A DNA stretch of 64,000 nucleotides from Halobacillus mangrovi (lineage in GTDB: Bacteria; Bacillota; Bacilli; Bacillales; Halobacillaceae), in NCBI RefSeq assembly GCF_002097535.1, contig NZ_CP020772.1:2852001-2916000 (forward strand). The letters run 5' to 3'. A program made the translations under genes and the position numbers. This document shows positions 24,890 to 33,602 of this stretch, piece after piece. The stretch's first letter is position 1, and every line of letters starts with the position of its first letter. The notes under the pieces are model-generated. The model had not been told where the DNA came from. It saw only the letters and a list, made by a program, of their open reading frames with translations, and searched no databases.

Positions 24890-27400
24890 TTACTTTATGT
24901 GTTCAATATCCACTTTTACAGGCTGAATATCTAAATACACATCAATATAAGAGTAATCATCTTTGTTTCCATCTTGGTATCCCCAAAAGCCTTCGGTATC
25001 TTTTCCTTTCTTAAACGTCAACTCAAAACCTTTTCCTTCATGAAAGCTATAACTCTTCACTTCTTGTTCTTTTTCATTATCCAGTAGCGTATAGGATAAA
25101 AAGTTTCCTAACATAGGGTGAGGAGTCAAGACACCAGAGTGCGGAGCTGCTTCATAGTAAAAATATTCATAGTCTGTAGTTGAAACTTTGTGGTCACTAA
25201 TTGAAGTTTCCTTCGAATTTAAATCAAGTAGATCCCCTGAGGTTAACCATGACAACCGGATGTCTTGATAACTCGATGGAGACGAACCCGGCTGTTTAGC
25301 TTCTGCTAAATCAATTACGGAAACGCCGCCTCTTCCTACTACTTCGACGCTTTGTTTGTTGCTATCAAAAATCAAGGCTGTATCCTCGTCGATTCCATAA
25401 GAATATTCTCTTTCTTCCCCGTGAGCGGCGGTTGTAGCGATTAGCCTGCCCAGCCGCGCTTTGTTATCAAAGTGCTGGTCAATAATCCCATAAGGAAAGA
25501 AACCTAATCCTTTCTCCAGATAAGAAGGGCCGCCTTCTTGCTGAGACATGCTGTCATAGGTCTCAGTGAAGCCTTTAGCTAGGGTATCGAAGCTTCCCCC
25601 TCCAGCAATCATCACATCACTCATTATAGCTGCACCGGCACTTGTCCCCCCTAAGACAGCCCCGTTTTCATAGATTTCCCACAAACTCTCAAGCACCTTC
25701 GACTTAGACCCATCTTCATTCAACAGCGTTGCGGTGATATCGGTCTGGTCACCGCCAACAAACCAAACGCCGTCATAATCTAGTACTTTTTCTGCTAGTT
25801 TTCTATCATTTTTATTGTCCATCCAACTGGATTCATCTTCTTCCGTCCCTTTAAAATCATGATTTGATAACGGCAGAATATCTATATTCGTTTCATTAAT
25901 TCCATAGGAACCCAAATCTTTCATGAAAGCGTGGGAAGATTTGAGACTCGAACTTGCCGATGGAATGATCGCATACTTCGCACCTTCTCCAGCTCTCTCT
26001 ATGAAGGCATCGTAAACTTCTTTATTTGAGCTTCCCAGCGCTCCTCCTGCCATCACTAAGCTGCCTTTCGTGTCAGGCGTATAGGTAGAATTCGGGGGAG
26101 TAAACATTGATTTTTGATAATCCTTGAATAGTTGATCACTTTCCTCGAAATCAATCTCAATAGGCTCGACATGCATGTTTACATGAAGGAGAGAATAGGA
26201 ATCTTTTTGTCCATCTTGATAGCCCCAGAATCCTTCGCTATTCTCATCTTGATCAAAAGTGAGCTCGAATCCATCACCTTGGCTATCATAAAGATAACTG
26301 TATACTTCATTGACCGCCTTATTGTCTACCAATGAATAAGAAAGATAGTTTGGCAAAGTACCATAGGAACTCAGCACTCCAGTAGCAGGGAGTGGATCGA
26401 AATTGTAATACTCATAGCCATTTGTCGTTACCTTATCCTCCTGTATGATGTAGTTTTTCTCATCGACTTGATAACGATCACCTGCGGAAAGATAGCTAAT
26501 ATCTAAATCTTTTATTTCTTCTCCATTCGATTGTGCATCCGATGGATCTACAACAGTCACTGTGCTTCGGCCAATGACCTCAATTGTTTGTTCTTGATTG
26601 TCGACGACGATGGCTGTGTCCTCATCAATGCCATAGGCTAATTGATTTTTTTCATATTTTAATGCAGTGGCCGCTAGCCTTCCTAACCGCGAACGCTCAT
26701 TAAAATGCTGGTCTACAATTCCCCATTGAAAGAACCCTAATCCCTTTTCTAAGTAGACAGGAGCATATTCAGCCTCAGGATTCGAAATATCCTCTTCTAC
26801 AAATTCTTGATGAAAGCCGCCTAAGCTATCTCCTCCAGTTATCATAACGTCACTCATAATTGCAGCTCCGGCACTTGTTCCACCTAGAACTGCTCCATCT
26901 CTATAAATCTCCCAAATCGCCTCTAAGGCTTTTGTTTGTTTACAATTTTTCTTCAAAAGTGTATCGGTAATTTTTAACTGATCGCCACCAACAAACCAGA
27001 TGCCCGTCAGTCCTTTGATCTGATCGACGGATTCGTTCTTTTGTACATTACTCTTCCATTTACTTTCGTTTTCATCTGTCCCTTTAAAGTCATGAGATGA
27101 AAGCGGTAGAATTTCAATCGATGCTTCACCTACACCATATGACATTAAGTCTTCCTTGAATTTTTGAGTCGATTTTAAAGAACTTGATGCTGCGGGAATG
27201 ATTCCTATCTTGGCGTGATCTTTTCCGCCTGAAAGCTCGATGAACTCTTGATAGACTTCTGAGTTACTGCTGCCTAGAGCCCCGCCAACAATTACAAGAT
27301 TCCCTTTAATGCCCCCCTCTTCTTTCTCTGCATGCGTAACCCCAGACTGAGATCCTACTACTAATAAAACGCTCAGCAAAAGAAATAACCACTTCCTCAT
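24890..27400 (-). CDS. Secreted cyanophycinase-like S51 peptidase, tandemly duplicated
   Basis: 836 residues. The signal peptide ends at THA (residue 24). Two full repeats follow, about 33-425 and 445-836. Each has GGALGSSN, the oxyanion-side WFVGGDQ, the nucleophile motif GGTSAGAAIMSDVMI (Ser176, Ser587), and the His motif DQHF..RxRLGRL (His232 in repeat 1). Each ends with a beta domain that contains GFWGYQDG. Cyanophycinases cleave multi-L-arginyl-poly-L-aspartate to dipeptides. Known extracellular forms have one catalytic domain, so a double-headed form is unusual. Both active sites look intact. AGAGGAGAA lies just before ATG. Monocistronic. Nitrogen or amino-acid scavenging is the likely role. 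The actual substrate may be another isopeptide. Confidence 0.9.
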   Translation of the reverse strand: MRKWLFLLLSVLLVVGSQSGVTHAEKEEGGIKGNLVIVGGALGSSNSEVYQEFIELSGGKDHAKIGIIPAASSSLKSTQKFKEDLMSYGVGEASIEILPLSSHDFKGTDENESKWKSNVQKNESVDQIKGLTGIWFVGGDQLKITDTLLKKNCKQTKALEAIWEIYRDGAVLGGTSAGAAIMSDVMITGGDSLGGFHQEFVEEDISNPEAEYAPVYLEKGLGFFQWGIVDQHFNERSRLGRLAATALKYEKNQLAYGIDEDTAIVVDNQEQTIEVIGRSTVTVVDPSDAQSNGEEIKDLDISYLSAGDRYQVDEKNYIIQEDKVTTNGYEYYNFDPLPATGVLSSYGTLPNYLSYSLVDNKAVNEVYSYLYDSQGDGFELTFDQDENSEGFWGYQDGQKDSYSLLHVNMHVEPIEIDFEESDQLFKDYQKSMFTPPNSTYTPDTKGSLVMAGGALGSSNKEVYDAFIERAGEGAKYAIIPSASSSLKSSHAFMKDLGSYGINETNIDILPLSNHDFKGTEEDESSWMDNKNDRKLAEKVLDYDGVWFVGGDQTDITATLLNEDGSKSKVLESLWEIYENGAVLGGTSAGAAIMSDVMIAGGGSFDTLAKGFTETYDSMSQQEGGPSYLEKGLGFFPYGIIDQHFDNKARLGRLIATTAAHGEEREYSYGIDEDTALIFDSNKQSVEVVGRGGVSVIDLAEAKQPGSSPSSYQDIRLSWLTSGDLLDLNSKETSISDHKVSTTDYEYFYYEAAPHSGVLTPHPMLGNFLSYTLLDNEKEQEVKSYSFHEGKGFELTFKKGKDTEGFWGYQDGNKDDYSYIDVYLDIQPVKVDIEHIK

Positions 27401-27701
27401 CTACCATTCTCCTCTCTACTTTTGTTTCACACCTGTATCATGCAATTATTATGCCAACTTTAATTCACTGAATATACGGTATATTAATCGTTATATGGTG
27501 GAATTTGGTTATTAATTAACTCTCTATTTAAAACCAATAACTATTAAATTCCCCAGGAAATGAATTTGAAGAGAAAGTATACTTTCTGTAATCAGACAAA
27601 TGTATTATTTTTCAAAAATATGGTTTTATTATGTAATTTTCTGGATATATAGCTTATGTGCGCACATCAATTACAAAAAAAGGAAAGGAAGGATGAAAAT
27701 A
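27401..27701. other. Divergent promoter region
   Basis: Very AT-rich space between the cyanophycinase and YjzC-like genes. No operator or hairpin stands out. Confidence 0.4.
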
Positions 27702-27890
27702 ATGGCTGATCGTTATAAGACAGGTGAAAAAGCTCCAGAAAAAGGAACATACAAATTCGACGGTTTAGTAGAGGGTGGAAATGAGAGCAACATTACTGAG
27801 GATGAAAAACATATTGAATTAAGCAATGGAGATACATTCCCTCCTCTTCGCTCTAATAAAGAAGCCGCTTATTGGAAGAAATCCAACTAA
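27702..27890 (+). CDS. YjzC-like small protein, copy 2
   Basis: 62 residues from ATG 27702, MADRYKTGEKAPEKGTYKFD, ending TFPPLRSNKEAAYWKKSN. It shares the TGEKAPE.GTYK and FPP...EAAYW patterns with the copy at 23850, so the two are paralogues. GGAAGG lies 9 bases upstream. An ATG at 27693 is possible too. Function unknown. Followed by a 16-bp terminator stem. Confidence 0.85.
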   Translation: MADRYKTGEKAPEKGTYKFDGLVEGGNESNITEDEKHIELSNGDTFPPLRSNKEAAYWKKSN

Positions 27891-27903
27891 GCTGTGATTA
27901 TAA

Positions 27904-27942
27904 AAAAGGTCCTGAGCACTATTGTGCTCAGGACCTTTTAAG
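27904..27942. terminator. Bidirectional terminator
   Basis: A perfect 16-bp stem (AAAAGGTCCTGAGCAC and complement) with a TATT loop, between convergent genes, T-run on both strands. Confidence 0.93.
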
Positions 27943-27956
27943 TTTCTTGCATTTTA

Positions 27957-28187
27957 TTAAGTTTTATTGTTCCCACCGTGAAGCAGTTTAAATTTCGCTG
28001 CTTTTTTCTCATCTGGATGCCGATCAAATGCCACAATGGTGGCTCCTGTACCGATTGTAAGCGAACCGTCCGCTTCTACCAAAAATAGAGTGCCTGCCTT
28101 ATTAACTTTAATCGACTGGACATTATGCTTGGCAAAAACCTCCTGCAAATCTTCAATCAGCTCTCTTTTACCGTACGTGAATGCCAT
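27957..28187 (-). CDS. Small protein of unknown function
   Basis: 76 residues. GGGAGATG lies 10 bases before ATG. The sequence MAFTYGKRELIEDLQEVFAK is followed by two glycine-rich beta segments (KAGTLFLVEADGSLTIGTGA) and a basic tail. No membrane helix, no known motif. The regular composition and ribosome site suggest a real cytoplasmic protein. It shares a terminator with the convergent YjzC-like gene. Confidence 0.65.
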   Translation of the reverse strand: MAFTYGKRELIEDLQEVFAKHNVQSIKVNKAGTLFLVEADGSLTIGTGATIVAFDRHPDEKKAAKFKLLHGGNNKT

Positions 28188-28288
28188 TTGGTATTCATCT
28201 CCCTATGATCCATTCTATTAGTTATAGAGTATGTAAATAGAGAGAGAATAATACTTACTTTATTGCACGAAAGTGATTACCAAATAAC

Positions 28289-28320
28289 AAAAAACACTTG
28301 AATCAAACGAGATTCAAGCG
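28289..28320 (-). terminator. Terminator of the DUF3967 gene
   Basis: CTTGAATC/GATTCAAG stem with a 6-nt loop. GTGTTTTTTG follows on the minus strand. Confidence 0.85.
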
Positions 28321-28336
28321 TATCTATAATAAAATT

Positions 28337-29050
28337 CTAGTTACGAAATAATGAAAGAAGTTTTTCAAAGAAACCACCCTCTGACTTACGTTTAACAGCT
28401 TCTTCTAATCGTTGATTATAGTCATTCTGCAAACGCCATTCCTTTTTCTGCTCCTCCCTCATTAGTTGCATTTCTTCCTGGAGGCTCTCACTTTTATCCC
28501 TTTCCTGTTCAAGTAGCTGTTCATAATAATTTTCTTGCTGTTTTGTCATCTTTTCAAGCTTAGCCTGGGTTTTTTGAGCCGAGTTTCCGACACCGGCACT
28601 AATGACATGGTGGTCTTGTTGGAGACGGGATACCGTTGTTTTCAGCTCTGCCATATCGTTTTGGAGTTGGACGTTCATTTCACGCGAAGCGGCAAGCTCT
28701 TGGGAGATAAGCTTCAAGAACTCTCTCAACTGTTCATTGTCTTGGAGGGATTGGTCATATGTATCGGATACCGCTACTTCGTTTTGACCCGGATTCTCCA
28801 ACCTGCTTTTCTGTTGTTCTACCAGTTCTCTTGCTATATCGTCTAAGGGCTTGTCCGTATCGCGTATCGCTATGAGCGCTTCGATATCGGACTGTACAAA
28901 GATGCGGCGGTCGCGATCTTTGAAGAACTCATATCCATATCTTTCAAGAATTTGACCGTACTTTCTTACCGTAGGCGTCGCAATGCCTACTTCTTCGGCC
29001 ACTTCCTTGGAAGAAAAAGCTCTCTCATTTGGTTTTATATCGTGTCGCAT
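28337..29050 (-). CDS. MerR-type HTH and coiled-coil protein (DUF3967-like)
   Basis: 237 residues. The N-terminus is a MerR-like DNA-binding fold (FSSKEVAEEVGIATPTVRKY, then RIFVQSDIEALIAIRD). A long coiled coil runs from about 105 to 222 (heptads around SQELAASREMNVQLQNDMAE and LEQERDKSESLQEEMQLMRE). The end GGFFEKLLSLFRN is an amphipathic tail, like the WW/FF endings of DUF3967 and RacA-type proteins. The family is common on plasmids and prophages and is thought to organise DNA. Here it sits alone on what looks like chromosome. GGAGGT lies 7 bases before ATG. Confidence 0.82.
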   Translation of the reverse strand: MRHDIKPNERAFSSKEVAEEVGIATPTVRKYGQILERYGYEFFKDRDRRIFVQSDIEALIAIRDTDKPLDDIARELVEQQKSRLENPGQNEVAVSDTYDQSLQDNEQLREFLKLISQELAASREMNVQLQNDMAELKTTVSRLQQDHHVISAGVGNSAQKTQAKLEKMTKQQENYYEQLLEQERDKSESLQEEMQLMREEQKKEWRLQNDYNQRLEEAVKRKSEGGFFEKLLSLFRN

Positions 29051-29309
29051 ATCGGACCTCCTTTTCCCTTAAATATGAAGGTTACACGACAATTTTGCAA
29101 GCCTATATTACTATCCGATATAAAAAAGAGTCGAAAAGCCCATACCTCATGGTGCATATTTATGGATGCGCTTACCACATGCTGTTTTTTCGCAAGTTTT
29201 AGAACCTGCTTTTCCTTTTATATCCTTACGTTTCATGGGGTATTACAAACTTACGCTCACCATGATCTTGGAGAGCGTTTGCGAAATAGAGTCACTTAAC
29301 AATAGTCGA

Positions 29310-30278
29310 TTAATCCTTCCATATAAAAGTGCTCTCTGTCTCCATCGATACATTTGGATGCTCCTTAAGCTCTTCTACTAACTGAAAAAGTGCATCATCT
29401 TTCTGCTTCGCTTCAATCATACAATCAATTGTCCCCGTAGAACCATTGACTTTTTTCACGAAGTCGAGGAACATCTCAACATCTACAAAATCTGCATGGC
29501 TCTTAAATTCTTTTTTATTCTTCGGACTCGAGATGTGCATTTTAACTGGCAGCGGGGAGTGAGACCACGTACCTACTACTCTCTCCCAATAATCTTCCCA
29601 CGCTTCTCCATTATGATTGGCAAGGTGATGATGGAGATCAAAGACAAGAGGAATATTCAACTTCTCACAGACGTACAAACAATTCTCCAACGTGTACGAC
29701 GTATCGTCATTTTCGATCATCACAACTTTTTGGATCCCCTTAGGCACTAGCGACCAGTTATCAATAAAACGTTCAAGAGATTTTTCTTTATCTGCATACC
29801 GTCCTCCTAAATGAAACACACAGCGGTGAGTCGGATCAATGCCCATCTCATGAAGTAAAAGATAATGGTATTTCAACACTTTTACAGACGCTTTAAATAT
29901 TTCTTGATCAGGAGAATTTAACACTACAAAATGGTCTGGATGAAAGTCCAGACGCATCCGGTTCTCTTCTGCGTAGTCCCCGAGACTTTTAAGGTCTTCT
30001 TTAATGGGGGATACATAGTCCCACCCTTGTAATTCTTCATGAGTAGCGAGCGGTACCAGCCTTGAACTCAATCGAAAGAATTTAATGTCGTGGGCTTTGT
30101 TGTGCTTGAGCAATCGTAAACAGCTATGGATATTTGCTTTTGCAATTCTTTCAAGCTTTCTTATTGCCGCTTCAGGATCGCGAATTTTGGTAAACGTTTT
30201 ATATGTCATAGTTTGAGATGGGGAAGCATTTTGAAGGTTTACACTCATCGCTACATATCCAAGTCTGAATAATGTCAT
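29310..30278 (-). CDS. uvsE: UV DNA damage endonuclease
   Basis: 322 residues from ATG 30278 (GGGTGATTGG upstream). Family motifs are visible from the N-terminus: LFRLGYVAMSVNLQNASPSQ, NIHSCLRLLKHNKAHDIKFF, FRLSSRLVPLATHE, RLDFHPDHFVVLNSP, VFHLGGRYADKEKSLERF, VVMIENDDTSYT and PLVFDLHHHLANH. The His, Asp and Glu residues of these motifs form the metal site of the TIM barrel. The enzyme nicks DNA 5' to UV photoproducts and abasic sites. It is present in many spore formers. Single gene with no visible terminator. Confidence 0.95.
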   Translation of the reverse strand: MTLFRLGYVAMSVNLQNASPSQTMTYKTFTKIRDPEAAIRKLERIAKANIHSCLRLLKHNKAHDIKFFRLSSRLVPLATHEELQGWDYVSPIKEDLKSLGDYAEENRMRLDFHPDHFVVLNSPDQEIFKASVKVLKYHYLLLHEMGIDPTHRCVFHLGGRYADKEKSLERFIDNWSLVPKGIQKVVMIENDDTSYTLENCLYVCEKLNIPLVFDLHHHLANHNGEAWEDYWERVVGTWSHSPLPVKMHISSPKNKKEFKSHADFVDVEMFLDFVKKVNGSTGTIDCMIEAKQKDDALFQLVEELKEHPNVSMETESTFIWKD

Positions 30279-30360
30279 AACCAATCACCCGATTCGTGTT
30301 TTTCTTAGTGTGGTCCAACGGTGTTTTTGTTATGTAAATCAAGACCATATCTTATTGTTG

Positions 30361-30807
30361 TTATAAACTAGGCTGATACGATTGATCTCGCACCACAACC
30401 GTTTCCGGCACTATTTTCACCAATATGTTGTGACCTCCTAATTCTTTGAACATAGGGTCCCACTTTTCTTCATCTGAACCCAGATAGCGCACGAGCAAAC
30501 GTCTAGTGATTCCCCAATCAAATGGTTTGATCGTTGCTTTTCCTCTAAATCCTGCATGAAGAACCTTCCCTGTTAAAGGATCAAGTTCCACAATTCCTAC
30601 TGCACACTTAGGGTTGTTTTCTAACCGGCCAGTAAAGCTGTCTGTTGCAGGTGTACCGATAATCCATAAGCATTCCTCTTCCCAATGAAACCATACGGGG
30701 GATTCTTTAGGTCCTTCCTCTGATGAAGTGGCTAAATGAGCGAATAAAGGTTTCTTTAGGAAATCATTTAAATCAAAGCTTCTTTCCCCTCTAATTATTT
30801 TCAACAA
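30361..30807 (-). CDS. Pyridoxamine 5'-phosphate oxidase-like flavin-binding protein
   Basis: About 148 residues from a TTG start at 30807 (30804 is an equal choice). AGAGGTG lies 4-7 bases upstream and the frame overlaps the end of the gene before it. Typical split-barrel pattern: FLKKPLFAHLATSSEEGPKE, SPVWFHWEEECLWIIGTPAT and CAVGIVELDPLTGKVLHAGF. Such proteins bind FMN or F420 and act as small oxidoreductases. General stress protein 26-type relatives are common in Bacilli. Substrate unknown. Coupled to the 93-residue gene upstream. Confidence 0.85.
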   Translation of the reverse strand: MLKIIRGERSFDLNDFLKKPLFAHLATSSEEGPKESPVWFHWEEECLWIIGTPATDSFTGRLENNPKCAVGIVELDPLTGKVLHAGFRGKATIKPFDWGITRRLLVRYLGSDEEKWDPMFKELGGHNILVKIVPETVVVRDQSYQPSL

Positions 30808-31072
30808 ATTCACCTCTCTTTACAACATTACACAGAGTTGTACAAACCTTTTTCATTCTGCCATCGGGGTGATAGCGATTGGTATGGGCTCGAAAATAAT
30901 GCCTGGCTCCGGTATAGGTGGTGTACCAAAGATTCGCTATAATCACATACTCCTTTTTTGAGTAGGAAGTACACTCTATAGGGTGAAAGGAGGTGCCAAA
31001 AACCGGATCTGTTAATTCGGCTACTCCCAAGCTTTTCTTCTCATCAAGCCATATCGTTAGTGGTCGAGGCAT
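30791..31072 (-). CDS. Small protein coupled to the PNPOx-like gene
   Basis: 93 residues. AAGGGAAG lies 7 bases before ATG. The end overlaps the next start. The sequence runs MPRPLTIWLDEKKSLGVAEL, YVIIANLWYTTYTGARHYFR and RYHPDGRMKKVCTTLCNVVK. I do not recognise a family. It has no signal peptide or membrane span. The overlap with the flavoprotein gene suggests that they work together. Confidence 0.7.
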   Translation of the reverse strand: MPRPLTIWLDEKKSLGVAELTDPVFGTSFHPIECTSYSKKEYVIIANLWYTTYTGARHYFRAHTNRYHPDGRMKKVCTTLCNVVKRGEFVENN

Positions 31073-31227
31073 ATTATTTACTTCCCTTCTAACACATATT
31101 TAATAGTACTTAGGTTGATCATACAAATCCGAGAAGATTAAATCTTCAGAATTCAGCAGTAATTCATCTCCGACTAAAGAATGAAAATCTTTCCTATTGT
31201 ATACGAACGCTTACTAATTTCGTTTCA

Positions 31228-31265
31228 TAAAAAAAGGAACTTCCATCGATTAGGAAGTTCCCTTT
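31228..31265 (-). terminator. Terminator of the Nramp gene
   Basis: GGAACTTCC pairs with GGAAGTTCC. TTTTTTT follows on the minus strand. Confidence 0.92.
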
Positions 31266-31267
31266 AC

Positions 31268-32479
31268 TTAAAAGATTCCAAAAGAAATGAGCGACAGCGT
31301 CACCGTAATAACGAAAATCAACCAACCTATAATATTCACGAGAGTCGAATTTACATGACCTCGAAGTGTTTGTTTATTGTTCATGGCAAACATAAGGAAT
31401 AGTACGATAATTGGTAAAATCAAACCGTTCGCATACTGCGAGAATACGATGAGTTGAATGGGATCATAACCGAGGCTTGCAAAAATAATGCCAATGAGTA
31501 GAACACCGATCCAAACGAAGCGAAATTTTGCGGAACGAAGGTTATTCCCCCATCCTAACGCCCCCGCCGTGGCATAAGCAGCCGCGAGAGGTGCTGTCAT
31601 AGCGGACGAGATTCCGGCTGCAAATATTCCAAAGGCAAAAACGTATTTGGCCCAGGAACCTAGTAATGGTTTTAACTGATCAGCCATTGTACTCGGATCA
31701 TTCAGCCCTGTGCCTAATGGAAAAGCTGCTGCAGCAGTAATGATGATAGAAACGGAGATGATTCCGCAAATTGTGATCGTTGTGACGACATCAAATCGGC
31801 TGTCTTTCAGTTCCGATTCTCCCTTGAACCGCTCCTGAACAGTCGAGGATTGTAAGAATAAGGTGTAAGGGACAATGGTTGTACCAATTAAAGAAATGAC
31901 ATATATCGTATTCCCCCCCGAAACTTTCGGTACAAATCCTTCAGTGATAATAGCAGATAAATCCGGTTGGATGACAATCGCAGTAATGACGAAACTAGCC
32001 GTCATCAAGGCAATGAGGGTAATAAATACGCGTTCAATGATCTTATATTTTCCAATCCATAACAAGAGTCCGGATAATACACCTATGATCATAGAAACGA
32101 CTGGGGTAGAGAGTCCTGTAATGGCAACCAATCCAAGTGCTCCCCCCACGATATTCCCTGCTTCATAAGCAGCACTCCCAATCACAATCGCTGAGATGAT
32201 TAGGAGAATAGTCAGCCATTTTATGACAGGATGAGAAAATTGCTCACGTAAAATTGTACTCAAGTCTTTCCTAGTAATAACTCCTAATCTCGTTACCATT
32301 TCCTGAAGAGCCATCGTTGCTAACACAGAGAAAACAAGAGCCCAGATTAGCGCATACCCAAATTCCGCTCCAACCTTACTCGCTGTAGTAACGGTTCCAG
32401 GGCCGATAATCGCTGCTGCAACAATCGCTCCAGGGCCTATATTCTTCAGTCTCCTTTTGAACTTGCTTCCTTCCGGCAT
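31268..32479 (-). CDS. Nramp-family divalent metal ion transporter
   Basis: 403 residues, eleven membrane helices. The metal-binding DPGN motif of canonical MntH in helix 1 is not present. Here it reads IGPGAIVAAAIIGPGTVTTA, with GPG in place of DPG, so this belongs to the divergent Nramp-related branch. Helix 6 has AAGISSAMTAPLAAAYATAG in the place of the usual MPHN region. It moves ions across the cytoplasmic membrane, but manganese specificity should not be assumed. AGAGGG precedes ATG. Single gene. Confidence 0.85.
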   Translation of the reverse strand: MPEGSKFKRRLKNIGPGAIVAAAIIGPGTVTTASKVGAEFGYALIWALVFSVLATMALQEMVTRLGVITRKDLSTILREQFSHPVIKWLTILLIISAIVIGSAAYEAGNIVGGALGLVAITGLSTPVVSMIIGVLSGLLLWIGKYKIIERVFITLIALMTASFVITAIVIQPDLSAIITEGFVPKVSGGNTIYVISLIGTTIVPYTLFLQSSTVQERFKGESELKDSRFDVVTTITICGIISVSIIITAAAAFPLGTGLNDPSTMADQLKPLLGSWAKYVFAFGIFAAGISSAMTAPLAAAYATAGALGWGNNLRSAKFRFVWIGVLLIGIIFASLGYDPIQLIVFSQYANGLILPIIVLFLMFAMNNKQTLRGHVNSTLVNIIGWLIFVITVTLSLISFGIF

Positions 32480-32552
32480 ACAATCCCTCTCTTCCGTAGA
32501 TTATTTTTTCAAACGGATTTTCCTGTCTTGGCAAGACGTTTACTTACAAAAA

Positions 32553-32585
32553 AAGCGCCCATCTTCTAAAGATATGCGCTTAGGC
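32553..32585 (-). terminator. Terminator of the small membrane protein operon
   Basis: A 13-bp imperfect stem (AAGCGC...ATCTT with complement). On the minus strand GCGCTTTTTTTG follows. Confidence 0.8.
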
Positions 32586-32593
32586 GAATGAAA

Positions 32594-32719
32594 CTATGAA
32601 TAGAAACGCGCTTCTCCATGTTTGTCAGGATGTTTCCGATTGGTTGATGGCATGAATAATGGAAGGGAAAATACTCCGACACCAATTAACACAAATAAAA
32701 TGATGGATGTGATGAACAT
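32594..32719 (-). CDS. 41-residue membrane peptide
   Basis: Starts MFITSIILFVLIGVGVFSLP, a single hydrophobic helix, and ends with the polar tail KHPDKHGEARFYS. GGGGTGAAG lies 5 bases before ATG 32719. It follows the 90-residue membrane protein on the same strand, and a terminator comes directly after its stop. These points support a real gene. Its role is unknown. Confidence 0.7.
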   Translation of the reverse strand: MFITSIILFVLIGVGVFSLPLFMPSTNRKHPDKHGEARFYS

Positions 32720-32777
32720 CAATGCTTCACCCCTGGAATGTAAAGGTTTTCTGTTCATTTCCCTTTATTTGTCATTA

Positions 32778-33050
32778 TTAACCTTTTTCTCTAATAATTA
32801 GTAATTGGTAGGATGAGAAGGTAATCATGATAAGACCAAAGGAGAACACGATACTTCCGATCACTAAAAAGTTCGTGATATAGCTATCTAGGACCACGTT
32901 GTATGTCTCTGGATCCACTCCACTCTCGCTAACCAACCAGCTAGCGGCCATAGTTGTACCTAAATCTACGTTAAAAAATATCAGCAACACTCCAATGACA
33001 CTACTTAAAATTCCGATAGCCATTGCATTTTTCCAACTTGTCTCTGTCAT
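32778..33050 (-). CDS. Small two-helix membrane protein
   Basis: 90 residues from ATG 33050, which overlaps the stop of the GNAT gene (ATGA). A longer form from 33077 would lie inside that gene. Two membrane helices (AMAIGILSSVIGVLLIFF at about 9-26 and NFLVIGSIVFSFGLIMITFS at about 58-77) flank an extracellular or cytoplasmic loop. I do not recognise the family. Coupling implies one transcript of acetyltransferase, this protein and the 41-residue peptide. Confidence 0.72.
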   Translation of the reverse strand: MTETSWKNAMAIGILSSVIGVLLIFFNVDLGTTMAASWLVSESGVDPETYNVVLDSYITNFLVIGSIVFSFGLIMITFSSYQLLIIREKG

Positions 33051-33586
33051 GCCCTCTTTCCCCTTAGGTTTTCCCACTCAGGACGGAGGATGCTCATTTC
33101 CCAGAGACTCCAATACTCACCTTTATATTTCCGGGCATCCCTCAGTAACCCTTCCTTCTTAAAGCCAGCTCTCTCATAACAGGAGATGGCCGAATGATTG
33201 AAATCAAACACACCAAGACTCACCCGGTGCAAATGAAGCTCATTAAAGGCTATCTTTAAAATCTCTTCCATCATTCTCTGCCCCATGCCTTGTCCTCTTA
33301 CCTCCTTGTCTCCCACAAGCACTTTTCCAACTCTTGCAGACTTATGAGCGTAATCCACTTTTCCCAAAGAGATATGTCCAATCACCTCGGAAGCCTCATC
33401 GTTAAGAACACTGTACACGTATGTAGCAGCTCCTTTGACATTTGCTCCTTCAAGATAACGGTGCAACTGAGATTCATCGAGAGGGAACTGAAAATTCGGC
33501 CCTCCCCATTGCAGCAGAAATTCTGGATTGTCTATCCATCCTATAAGCTTATTAAAATCTACTGGCTTAAAGTATCTTAGTTTCAT
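33047..33586 (-). CDS. GNAT-family N-acetyltransferase (RimJ/RimL group)
   Basis: 179 residues. The acetyl-CoA loop is VGDKEVRGQGMGQRMMEEIL (R/Q-x-x-G-x-G/A), and NHSAISCYERAGFKKEGLLR is the C-terminal RimJ/RimL hallmark. Transfers acetyl from acetyl-CoA to an amine, on a protein N-terminus or a small molecule. GGGAAGG precedes ATG. It is the first gene of a three-gene unit with two tiny membrane proteins. Confidence 0.9.
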   Translation of the reverse strand: MKLRYFKPVDFNKLIGWIDNPEFLLQWGGPNFQFPLDESQLHRYLEGANVKGAATYVYSVLNDEASEVIGHISLGKVDYAHKSARVGKVLVGDKEVRGQGMGQRMMEEILKIAFNELHLHRVSLGVFDFNHSAISCYERAGFKKEGLLRDARKYKGEYWSLWEMSILRPEWENLRGKRA

Positions 33587-33602
33587 TATGCCTTCCCTAC
33601 CT

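Noticed and set aside
29166..29260. 29-codon lysine- and cysteine-containing frame on the minus strand (MKRKDIKGKAGSKTCEKTAC...)
   Set aside because: Interesting composition but no ribosome site and no neighbour support.
31268..32479. Naming the Nramp gene mntH
   Set aside because: The DPGN and MPH metal-site motifs are missing, so the manganese name is not supported.
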